Assembly (NCBI GenBank): GCA_030683105.1 | Contig: JAUXMZ010000039.1 | Location: forward strand, 24,266 to 88,265 | Direction of reading: 5' to 3' | DNA length: 64,000 nt | Origin: Burkholderiales bacterium | GTDB lineage: Bacteria; Pseudomonadota; Gammaproteobacteria; Burkholderiales; SG8-41 | Notes under the pieces: model-generated | The model's database searches: none | What the model saw: the letters and a program-made list of their open reading frames with translations, nothing else | Told to the model about the DNA's origin: nothing | Part shown: positions 34,541-41,522 of the stretch, piece by piece | Layout: each line of letters opens with the position of its first letter | Position numbering within the stretch: the stretch's first letter is position 1 | Translations under genes and position numbers: made by a program

Positions 34541-35041
34541 GTGAGCGCTGAGCAGAAATTCCGAACCTTGTCGCTCGAGGAACTTCGGGCACTGTCCCCG
34601 CGGCAACGAGCCGAGTATCTGGGCCAGCTTGCCCTCCGCAATCTGCAAGAGGTGGCGAGGCGTGAGCAGTCAGCGACGCAAACTTCCAGCCCTAAGCAGT
34701 TCGATGATCACAAGGCCCGGGAACGAGGCGCGATCGCTGGCATCGTTGCCGTTGCTGCGACGTGGGTCCCCATCTACATCGCGTATATCTACTTAAGGCG
34801 CCCCCTTGGTGATGAATTAGCGTCAGGTATTTCGGCAGTGGCTGGCTTGGTCACAACCAGTCTGCTTTTTGTTGTGCGGGATCGATACGTAAGCTGGGAA
34901 TTGAGACGATACTGCTCGAAGAATGGCCACGTGCTGAGGCATGAAGTCTCAAGCGACGGTCGGCCCTACGTTATTTGCACGAGGTGCTATGCAGTCATGG
35001 TCAACGAGCGCGCATCGGGCAGTGCGCACCCTAACCCGTAG
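34541..35041 (+). CDS. Integron cassette protein 3, two-helix membrane protein with zinc-ribbon-like tail
   Basis: A 166-residue protein with a GTG start. A charged helical N-terminus (about 1-60, ending in HKARER) is followed by two membrane helices at about 63-86 and 92-112. The cytoplasmic tail has Cys, His, then CTRC (YCSKNGHVL...VICTRCYAVM), a pattern that could bind zinc. No known family. The stop lies inside attC3, normal for a cassette gene. Confidence 0.7.
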   Translation: MSAEQKFRTLSLEELRALSPRQRAEYLGQLALRNLQEVARREQSATQTSSPKQFDDHKARERGAIAGIVAVAATWVPIYIAYIYLRRPLGDELASGISAVAGLVTTSLLFVVRDRYVSWELRRYCSKNGHVLRHEVSSDGRPYVICTRCYAVMVNERASGSAHPNP

Positions 35042-35116
35042 CTGGTGCGGACGGGCCGCCAGCGCCGTGCCAATTCGACCATCAGTGCCGGCCCGCCGCA
35101 CAGCACGACGTTAGGT
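35029..35116 (+). other. attC site of cassette 3
   Basis: The left core is CCCTAAC (35029-35035) and the right core GTTAGGT (35110-35116). The inner arms GGTGCGGACGGGCC and GGCCCGCCGCAC pair with a bulged A. The central part forms a further imperfect stem. Total length is 88 bp. Confidence 0.75.
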
Positions 35117-35124
35117 GGCTTGAC

Positions 35125-35631
35125 ATGGACTTATCTTGGGCTAGGCATGGGATAACACGTATCGTCGCAGTGTACTTCCTGCTTATGATTATGGCTGTGC
35201 TCGCGCCGGAACCGAATGTCACGGAAGCCCAGCTTCTGTGCGATGGCCGAGTCTCTGGAAACTATCCCGATATGCTCTCATGTAGTAAGGATGCGCGATT
35301 CAAAGCATCTGAATGCGCATGTTTTCGTCCATTCAGTGAATGGAGCCGATGGTATGGGCTGGCGGTTGTCCCGGCGATCGGTGGAATTCTCGGGTACTTG
35401 CTACTCCAGGGCTCGCTTTGGAGTCGTCTTCTTTGGCTAAATGGCATCGCTGCCATCGTCTTCGTGACCGATCTGGTCCGACTAATACTCGATCGCGGCG
35501 CGGTGCAACTTTACGCGTTACCGAGCGCACCCGTATCGTTGCTTGTATTTTTACTGAGCATTTCTTCTGTGTTTGCGCTCCTCGTCCTTATGCATCGTCT
35601 GTTGAACCTCAAACCCAATGTCAATGCTTAG
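35125..35631 (+). CDS. Integron cassette protein 4, polytopic membrane protein
   Basis: A 168-residue protein with about four hydrophobic segments (near 11-27, 76-95, 100-121 and 133-158). A cysteine-containing loop (LLCDGRVSGNYPDMLSCSK, then CACF) lies between the first and second segments and probably faces the periplasm. It starts nine bases after the attC3 core. No family recognised. Confidence 0.7.
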   Translation: MDLSWARHGITRIVAVYFLLMIMAVLAPEPNVTEAQLLCDGRVSGNYPDMLSCSKDARFKASECACFRPFSEWSRWYGLAVVPAIGGILGYLLLQGSLWSRLLWLNGIAAIVFVTDLVRLILDRGAVQLYALPSAPVSLLVFLLSISSVFALLVLMHRLLNLKPNVNA

Positions 35632-35652
35632 TGGCGCGGGTGGCACGGCGCC

Positions 35653-35712
35653 ACCTAACAACGCGTTCGAGAGCCGACGCGTTATAAGCGCGGCTCAACG
35701 CGGACGTTATGT
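35653..35712 (+). other. attC site of cassette 4
   Basis: The left core is ACCTAAC (35653-35659) and the right core GTTATGT (35706-35712). The inner arms GCGTTCGAGAGCCG and CGGCTCAACGC pair with three unpaired bases on one side. The right end CGCGGACGTTATG recurs at 35994-36006, where the next cassette junction lies. Confidence 0.7.
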
Positions 35713-35770
35713 GGCAGTCGCCTGTGATAGGTGGTTGTGGCAAGATAGCGGTAACTTGGAGGCTTAAGCT

Positions 35771-35953
35771 ATGTCCACGGTCAAGGAAGAACTTACTCGC
35801 CTGATTCAAGGTTAGCCCGACGACAGCTCGCGCGAGGAAATTGTGCGCGAGCTTGCATTTCATGTGATGGTCGAGCGTGGGCTCGCCGATTCGGACGCAA
35901 AACGCACCATCTCGAATGAAGAGATGGCGCGGCGCATCCGTTCATGGCAATAG
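35771..35953 (+). pseudogene. Antitoxin gene of a ParE-type system, in-frame stop
   Basis: The frame would encode 60 residues, MSTVKEELTRLIQG-stop-PDDSSREEIVRELAFHVM and on to EEMARRIRSWQ. A TAG at codon 15 interrupts it. The sequence after the stop keeps its reading frame and a typical small antitoxin look, and its last bases overlap the start of the toxin frame. The nonsense change is probably recent. Readthrough or restart at an internal ATG (VMVERG) cannot be excluded. Confidence 0.7.
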
Positions 35954-36007
35954 CGTGGACCGACGAAGCTCGACAGTGGCTCGAGGACATCATCGCGGAC
36001 GTTATGC
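35944..36007 (+). pseudogene. ParE/RelE-type toxin, truncated to its N-terminus by a cassette junction
   Basis: MAIAWTDEARQWLEDI matches the first helix of ParE-like toxins and overlaps the antitoxin stop, as in TA operons. After about 17 codons the frame runs into CGCGGACGTTATGC, the right end of an attC site, and the toxin body is missing. The cassette has thus lost its toxin and most of its attC. Confidence 0.7.
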
Positions 36008-36059
36008 CCCATGAATCTACCTACTGGACAGTTATACGCCTTGGGCGTATAGTCGAGTT

Positions 36060-36370
36060 ATGTTCACGGTTGTTGAAACTTCCCTGTTCCAGAAGCAAAG
36101 GCCGCTCTACTGGAGCGAGGAAGATCGAGGCGAGTTCGCGGCATACATCGCCGAGTTTCCCGGCGCCGGAGACGTGGTGCCCAGTCTGGCGGTATTTGAA
36201 AGGTCTGCTGGCGCCGGGCTGGTACTGGTAAGTCCGGGGGCGTTCGCGTCATCTACTTCACGCATACCGCCGAGGAAGAAGTCGTTCTTCTACTAATGTA
36301 TGCGAAGGCCAAGACAGACAACATCACCGGTCCTAAACTAAAGGAAATCCGTCGTGTCCTTGAAAACTAA
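36060..36370 (+). pseudogene. RelE/HigB-family toxin, frameshifted
   Basis: The 5' part reads MFTVVETSLFQKQ...AGDVVP in one frame, typical of RelE/HigB-like toxins. The 3' part (GKSGGVRVIYFTHTAEEEVV, then LLLMYAKAKTDNITGPKL) continues in another frame, preceded by a TGA where an Arg codon (CGA) would be expected. A one-base change near 36180 plus a nonsense mutation explain this. The intact antitoxin gene follows, overlapping the end. Confidence 0.75.
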
Positions 36371-36668
36371 ACCACTTACTAGTGCAAAGCTCCGGGCCTA
36401 TGAGGCCAAGCGTGACCTTGCTGCCGAGTTACTTGAGTCCGTGCGGCAAATGAAGGCTGGAAAGACTCACGTTGTCCTGTCACCCGCGATCGAAGCCCGT
36501 GAACGTACGGGTTTATCCCAATCGCAGTTCGCCAAGCTGCTTGGTGTGTCCGTGCGCACGCTTCAGGGCTGGGAACAAGGCCGCAAGCAGCCCAGCGGTG
36601 CCGCACGTACTCTGCTCACAATTGCACATACCAATCCAAAAGCATTGCTGGCAGTGGTTGGCAAGTAG
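36354..36668 (+). CDS. HigA-type XRE-family antitoxin
   Basis: A 104-residue protein with a GTG start that overlaps the end of the broken toxin frame. The C-terminal HTH reads RERTGLSQSQFAKLLGVSV, followed by RTLQGWEQGRKQPSGAA, matching the XRE/HigA class that follows RelE/HigB toxins (toxin first, antitoxin second). It would bind its own promoter and neutralise the toxin; with the toxin dead it is an orphan antitoxin that could still protect against a relative. Confidence 0.85.
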   Translation: MSLKTKPLTSAKLRAYEAKRDLAAELLESVRQMKAGKTHVVLSPAIEARERTGLSQSQFAKLLGVSVRTLQGWEQGRKQPSGAARTLLTIAHTNPKALLAVVGK

Positions 36669-36685
36669 CGCATGGCCAACAAGGG

Positions 36686-36743
36686 GCATAACCGCCGGTT
36701 GCAGGCGACGCGCGTGAAGCCGCGCGCGCCTGAACCGGAACGT
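36686..36743 (+). other. Last attC of the array, interrupted at its right core
   Basis: The left core is GCATAAC (36686-36692). The arms CCGGTTGCAGGCGACGCGCG and CGCGCGCGCCTGAACCGG pair strongly with a bulged G. After AACGT, where the right core GTT... should follow, the 5' end of a group II intron begins. The right core is not recovered after the intron. Confidence 0.65.
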
Positions 36744-37122
36744 GTGCGCCGGGCATGGCGCGTTACTTCATAGGTGAAAGTCCTATGGCCAGGTTTTCGC
36801 AGAGCCGAAGGCAAGGAGAAGGGCACCAAAAGTAGGCGCCTCTATCTCTGGAAACAATGGGGGCCGTCGGGCTATCGGGAACTGCGCAAGCGCGGGGTGT
36901 CTGTGCGCGAAGCGTGGAATACCAGTAAGTCGGCCCATGGCCCGTGGCGGCTGTCCAAGACGCCGGCATTGGCGATCGCGTTACCATTGCGCTTCTTCAC
37001 AAACTTGGGACTGCCGAATCTTGCACCACGGTAGGAATACAATTCATCGAACCGCCGGATACGTGACCCGTACGTCCGGTGGTGTGGGAGGGAGGGGCCG
37101 TGAGGCTTCTTCCTATCCCGAT
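36744..37122 (+). mobile_element. Truncated group IIC intron with maturase C-terminus
   Basis: The 5' end GTGCGCCGGGCATGGCGC and GGTGAAAGTCCTATGG are class C group II intron starts; AGCCGAAGGCAAG belongs to domain I. About 70 bases in, the sequence jumps to the 3' end of the intron protein, giving RELRKRGVSVREAWNTSKSA and then HGPWRLSKTPALAIALPLRF, stop at 37034. Domain V/VI follows (GAACCGCCGGATACG...CCGGTGGTGTGGGAGG), and the element ends in TATCCCGAT. Reverse transcriptase and most of domain I are gone, so it cannot move alone. It abuts an attC hairpin, the class C habit. Confidence 0.8.
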
Positions 37123-37217
37123 CGGGCGGCACTATAGATGTTCATTTGGAGTAAAGGCGGACAGCCTTTGAGTATGTACGCAAGCCGCTGGCAAGCCGAT
37201 TCAAAGAGAAGACAGTA

Positions 37218-37835
37218 ATGCAATTCTTCTTCTACTGCCGTGACAAGGCCGGCGTCGGCAAGACGCGTCTGGGACTGCTGAAAGAGCATTGGGTGTTCAT
37301 GCGTCGTTACATCGACGCAATGATCGCGCGCGGTCCGACCATGTCCGCCGACGGCAAGGCGGTTACGGGCAGCATGCACATGGTCGATCTTCCCGACGCC
37401 GACGCCGCGCGGGTTTTCGCCCACGACGACCCGCTGGCCAGGGGTGGCGTGTTCGAAGACATCATGGTGCGCCGGTATCACAATGTCCTGGGCCGTACCA
37501 TGTGGCAGTTCGGCGGCGATCCTCAAAGACCGCGTTTTTTCTTCATCGGTGAAGCGCGGCCCGGCGCCCCGGAGCAGGTCCGGAATCTGCTCGGCGCCCA
37601 ACGCGCCTATCTGGGCCACGCGGACCGCGCGGCGCAAGTCATCCTGTTTGGTCCCCTGCTCGGCGCCGACGGTGAGACTTGGGAGGGCACGGTGATGTTG
37701 CTGGAGACACCGGACCGCGCCGCTGCCGAAGCGCTCGTTCTGGGCGATCCCGCGTCGAAGCTGTACGCGCGCGCCGAGCTCCATCACTGGCGCTTTGGCG
37801 GCGAGGAAAACCTTCAGGATCTCGTTGCCCGGTAA
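37218..37835 (+). CDS. YciI family protein, tandem domains
   Basis: A 205-residue protein of two YciI-like ferredoxin-fold halves. The first (about 1-100) begins MQFFFYCRDKAG with the conserved LKEHWVFMRRY. The second (about 105-195) contains RFFFIGEARPGAP, LGAQRAYLGHADRAAQVILF and GPLLGADGETWEGTVML. YciI proteins are about 100 residues and their role is unsettled, with His-Asp pairs thought catalytic. This is the first gene past the integron on the chromosome side, with composition typical of the host. Confidence 0.82.
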   Translation: MQFFFYCRDKAGVGKTRLGLLKEHWVFMRRYIDAMIARGPTMSADGKAVTGSMHMVDLPDADAARVFAHDDPLARGGVFEDIMVRRYHNVLGRTMWQFGGDPQRPRFFFIGEARPGAPEQVRNLLGAQRAYLGHADRAAQVILFGPLLGADGETWEGTVMLLETPDRAAAEALVLGDPASKLYARAELHHWRFGGEENLQDLVAR

Positions 37836-37935
37836 GCGCTTGGAGAAAAACCCGAGCGCCTATAAGATCAAAAGCATGCCCGCTTCCGATAAAATTGCAG
37901 TGACTACCAATACAAAACGCAGAAGGAGAACCTAG

Positions 37936-39297
37936 ATGTCTACGACTGATATTACAGGGCGGTTGGCGCGGTATATGGTGGAAGCGCGGGAGCGGCGTCT
38001 TGCACCGGAGGTAGCCCGGGAGGCGCGACATCGCATCCTCGACTCGCTGGCCGCGATGGTGTCGGGCGCGCATCTCAAACCCGGCGAGATGGCAATCAAG
38101 TACGCGCGGGCGCAGGGCGGGGTCGCGGAGGCGACCGTGGTCACCACCGATATCCGGACTTCGGCCGTCAATGCCGCGCTGGCCAATGCGATGTTCGGCC
38201 ACGCCGACGAGACCGACGACTTTCACCCGGCAACCAAAGCCCACCCGGGATGCTCCGTCGTGCCCGCGGCGCTGGCGATGGCCGAGCGCGAAGGCAGTTC
38301 GGGCACGGAGCTGCTCAACGCAGTCACGCTCGGCTACGATCTGTGCTGCCGCTTTCTCATGGCGCTCAATGCGGATCTGGTGCGCGCGACGCACCGCAGC
38401 GCCGAGGGCACCAGTTCCACCATGGGCAGCGTGGGCGCCGCGGCCGCATTGGCCCGGCTGGACGAAAAAGGCATGCGCCACGCGCTGTCGTACGCCGCGC
38501 AGCAGGTCTCGGGCATCTGGAGCTGGGTGCGCGACGCCGAGCACGTCGAAAAAGCATTCGATTTCTCCGGCATGGGCGCGCGCAACGGCGTGACCGCGGC
38601 GCTCATGGCGCAGATGGGATTTTCCGGCGTGTGGGATGTGTTCGACGGCGAGCACAATGTGTTGATCGCGCTATCCACCGACCCGAAACCAGAGGAAATG
38701 GTGGCGGGGCTGGGCAGCCGTTATTTCATCACCGAAACCGCCATCAAGCCGTTCTCGGTCGGCTATCCGATCCAGGCGCCGCTGGACGCATTTCTCAGGC
38801 TGCAGCGCGAGCACGGGCTCACCGTGGACAACGTGGAAAAAATCGTCGCGAGACTGCCGGAGGACGGCGCGCGCGTCGTCAATGACCGCTCCATGCCGGA
38901 CATCAACTGCCAGAACATCATCGCGGTCGCGCTGGTGACCGGCACCGTCTCGTTCGAGGACAGCCATTCCTATGAGCGGATGGCGGACCCGACAGTAAAG
39001 GCAGCGAAGGCGCGCGTGCAGCTGATCGCCGATCCCAAGCTCATGGATCGCGCCGCGCCGCGCAGCGGCATGGTGGAGGTGACGCTCAAGGATGGCCGCA
39101 CCGTCAGCCACTTTACCCGCCACGCTCCGGGCACGCAGGAAAATCCGATGGATACGGAAAGCGTGAACGCCAAGGCGCGGCTGCTGATGGCGCCGGTGCT
39201 GGGCGACAAGCAGACCGAGGAAGTCATCCGGCGGGTGAACGCCCTGGAAGACGTGAAAAATGTGCGCGAGCTGCAGCCTTTCCTGGCGGGCAAGTAA
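37936..39297 (+). CDS. MmgE/PrpD family protein
   Basis: A 453-residue protein of the 2-methylcitrate dehydratase/aconitate decarboxylase superfamily. Blocks include ILDSLAAMVSGA, ANAMFGHADETDDFHPATKAHPG (here split over 171-193) and KPFSVGYPIQAPLDA. True PrpD enzymes dehydrate 2-methylcitrate in propionate use, but no prpB/prpC neighbours exist, so the substrate is open. AGAAGGAGAAC precedes the ATG. The gene stands between YciI and a small protein of unknown function. Confidence 0.88.
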   Translation: MSTTDITGRLARYMVEARERRLAPEVAREARHRILDSLAAMVSGAHLKPGEMAIKYARAQGGVAEATVVTTDIRTSAVNAALANAMFGHADETDDFHPATKAHPGCSVVPAALAMAEREGSSGTELLNAVTLGYDLCCRFLMALNADLVRATHRSAEGTSSTMGSVGAAAALARLDEKGMRHALSYAAQQVSGIWSWVRDAEHVEKAFDFSGMGARNGVTAALMAQMGFSGVWDVFDGEHNVLIALSTDPKPEEMVAGLGSRYFITETAIKPFSVGYPIQAPLDAFLRLQREHGLTVDNVEKIVARLPEDGARVVNDRSMPDINCQNIIAVALVTGTVSFEDSHSYERMADPTVKAAKARVQLIADPKLMDRAAPRSGMVEVTLKDGRTVSHFTRHAPGTQENPMDTESVNAKARLLMAPVLGDKQTEEVIRRVNALEDVKNVRELQPFLAGK

Positions 39298-39326
39298 GCA
39301 CAGGCCCCGGCCCCCGGCATTTTTAT

Positions 39327-39698
39327 ATGCTTTTGGAAATCCGTAACGTCGAACAGGTGCCTGGAGAACCCAGGCGCAGGTGTTTTTTTTCTCATGAGCA
39401 GGATCTGTTGGTATGGTTTGGAGATGACGCTGTCCCAGTGGCGTTTCAACTTGCCTATGGAAAGTACCGCGACGAACATGCCATACGCTGGGAAGCCAGG
39501 CGCGGCTACACGCACCATCGCGTAGACGATGGCGAAAGCGGCGCGCTGTCCAATGACGCGCCTATTCTGGTGGCGGACGGCGTGTTCGATGCCCCGCGGG
39601 TGCTGAAGCGGTTTCGGGAGCTTGCCGCCGAGATGCCCCGGGAAATCGCAGATTTCATCGCCGCGCGACTGCAGGAACACCCGGAATTTCATGATTAA
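39327..39698 (+). CDS. Conserved hypothetical protein
   Basis: A 123-residue soluble protein (MLLEIRNVEQVPGEPRRRCF) with HEQDLLVWFGDDAVPVAFQL and IRWEARRGYTHHRVDDGE. I do not recognise the family. It overlaps the deaminase gene by eight bases, so the two are probably cotranscribed with the ankyrin gene. Confidence 0.65.
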   Translation: MLLEIRNVEQVPGEPRRRCFFSHEQDLLVWFGDDAVPVAFQLAYGKYRDEHAIRWEARRGYTHHRVDDGESGALSNDAPILVADGVFDAPRVLKRFRELAAEMPREIADFIAARLQEHPEFHD

Positions 39699-40089
39699 CC
39701 GCCGCCAGTGCCTGATCATGCTGCCGCTGCTGTTGCCGGCTTTGGCCGGCGCATCACCGTTGCTGCAACTGGCGATGCAGCGGGCGCGCGCGCTGCGCGA
39801 CGAGGCGGTACGCTCCGGTGACCAGGCCTATGGCGCTGTGGTATTGCGCGGCGATCAGATCGTGGGCGAGGCGCCGAGCCGCGTGGTGATCGCCGGCGAT
39901 CCGACCGCGCACGCCGAGATGGAGGCGATCCGTGACGCGGCGCGGCGCCTGCGCAGCCGCGACCTCTCCGGCTGCATACTGGTGTCCACCTCGCGCCCGT
40001 GCCGCATGTGTGAAGCCGCAGCCGGCTGGGCGCGAATCGCGCGCATGGTGCATGGCGATGCGCTTACGGACGCGGGGCCGCCGTCGTGA
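39691..40089 (+). CDS. Exported CMP/dCMP deaminase-fold (guanine/cytidine deaminase-like) protein
   Basis: A 132-residue protein. An N-terminal NRRQCL followed by a hydrophobic stretch (IMLPLLLPALAGA) looks like a Tat signal. The deaminase zinc motif is complete: HAEME (about 71-75) and SRPCRMCEAA (about 97-106). A Tat-exported nucleoside/base deaminase is unusual; the domain could also bind another amine. It is shorter than standalone guanine deaminases. The stop overlaps the next gene's GTG (GTGA). Confidence 0.75.
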   Translation: MINRRQCLIMLPLLLPALAGASPLLQLAMQRARALRDEAVRSGDQAYGAVVLRGDQIVGEAPSRVVIAGDPTAHAEMEAIRDAARRLRSRDLSGCILVSTSRPCRMCEAAAGWARIARMVHGDALTDAGPPS

Positions 40090-40736
40090 AGTGGCGCAAC
40101 TGGTTCGTGTTGCTGATGCTGCTGCCCGGGGCCGCCGCCGCGGATGATGCGCTGATCAAGGCGGCCGAACGCGGCAACCTTGCAACGCTGCGCAGCCTGC
40201 TTGATGCCGGATCTCCTGTTAACGCCCGCGATACACGCGGCCGCAACGCGGTGCTTGCGGCCACGCAGGGCGGTCACGTCGAGGCTGCGCGGTTGCTGAT
40301 CGAGCGCGGCGCCGACGTCAATGCGCAGGACGACATCCGCGACAGCGCCTTCCTGCTGGCGGGCGCACGAGGCCACACCGAAATCGTGCGCCTGGCGCTT
40401 GCGGCCGGCGCCGACCTCAAGCGCACCAACCGCTATGGCGGCACGGCATTGATTCCGGCCTGCCACTATGGTCATGTGGAAACGGTGCGCGTGCTGCTCA
40501 GCTCCGGAATCGACATCAACCACGTCAACAACCTCGGCTGGACGGCGCTGCTGGAGGCGGTGATCCTGGGCGATGGCGGTCCGCGACACACCGAAATTGT
40601 CCGACTCTTGATTGCGCACCGCGCCGACGTCAATCTCGCCGACAGGCAGGGCGTGACGCCGTTCGCACATGCCGAGCAGCGTGGGCAGCGAACGGTCAGC
40701 GAGTTGCTACGGGGGGCGGGTGCGCGGGTCAGATGA
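40086..40736 (+). CDS. Exported ankyrin-repeat protein
   Basis: A 216-residue protein with a GTG start and a signal peptide (WFVLLMLLPGAAAA). The rest is about six ankyrin repeats with regular units such as GGHVEAARLLIERGADVNAQ and GHTEIVRLALAAGADLK. Such proteins serve as periplasmic binding scaffolds; relatives of AnkB type sit beside catalase genes, but the neighbour here is a deaminase-fold protein, its likely partner. Coupled to it by a four-base overlap. Confidence 0.85.
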   Translation: MKWRNWFVLLMLLPGAAAADDALIKAAERGNLATLRSLLDAGSPVNARDTRGRNAVLAATQGGHVEAARLLIERGADVNAQDDIRDSAFLLAGARGHTEIVRLALAAGADLKRTNRYGGTALIPACHYGHVETVRVLLSSGIDINHVNNLGWTALLEAVILGDGGPRHTEIVRLLIAHRADVNLADRQGVTPFAHAEQRGQRTVSELLRGAGARVR

Positions 40737-40916
40737 TGAAGACAACCGCTGCGCGCGCAGGCCGGCCGAACCCGGCCGCCAGATCACTGACCGGCATGAC
40801 CGGGTTGGCCCGGCACAAGGGATTGATCTTGCGGCATAAGGCCGTAAGATAGCGGTAATTCAGATGGTGGGCGGCGCATTTCTTGCGGATCAATGCACGC
40901 GGTTAGAAAAGGAGCG

Positions 40917-41402
40917 ATGTCCCGCACCCACGCCGTGTTTTACCTGACCCACTTTCTCAACCGTTGTCATCGCGAGTACGACATGTCCCACCCGGTCACC
41001 GAATTTATCACCGACAAGCGCTTCATCCGGCGCGCCCGCGAACTTAAGACCATAGAAGCGATGGCGCGCATGTACTGCCGTGGACATGGGCACGGCAGCG
41101 GCGAGACATTGTGCGCCGAATGTGCGGCGCTGTTCGAGTATGCGACGCGGCGCCTCGAGCGCTGCGTGTTCGGCGACGCGAAGCCGACCTGCGCCAACTG
41201 CACCGTCCACTGCTACAGCGCGGAGATGCGGGAGCAGGTCCGGGTCATGATGAAATGGTCGGGGCCGCGCATGTTGCTGCGCCACCCCATCCTCGGCATC
41301 CTGCACAAGATCGACGGGTTCCGGCCGGCGCCGGCGCTGCCGGCCAAGCCGGAGAAACGCGCTAAAGGCACGGCGCAGCACGAGGAATCAGAGCCCGGTT
41401 AA
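40917..41402 (+). CDS. Nitrous oxide-stimulated promoter family protein (YgbA-like)
   Basis: A 161-residue cysteine-rich protein. ELKTIEAMARMYCRGHGHGS, then LCAECAALFEYATRRL, PTCANCTVHCY and MREQVRVMMKWSGPRMLLRHP are the YgbA family blocks. YgbA is induced by nitric oxide in E. coli and supports growth after nitrosative stress; the Cys residues probably bind a metal. AAGGAG precedes the chosen ATG; MSHPVTEF 22 codons on is an alternative. TTCTTGCGGATCAA (40880-40893) is a weak FNR/NNR-like match upstream. Confidence 0.85.
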   Translation: MSRTHAVFYLTHFLNRCHREYDMSHPVTEFITDKRFIRRARELKTIEAMARMYCRGHGHGSGETLCAECAALFEYATRRLERCVFGDAKPTCANCTVHCYSAEMREQVRVMMKWSGPRMLLRHPILGILHKIDGFRPAPALPAKPEKRAKGTAQHEESEPG

Positions 41403-41522
41403 TCTGCACTTTGAAAGTATTCCGTATATTCGCAGGCCGGCTATCCTTTGGCGATACTTTGTCGGGAAAGGATTCCCGACCTACGGTACGCGCAATAAAA
41501 ACAGGAGTGACGGTATACGGTT

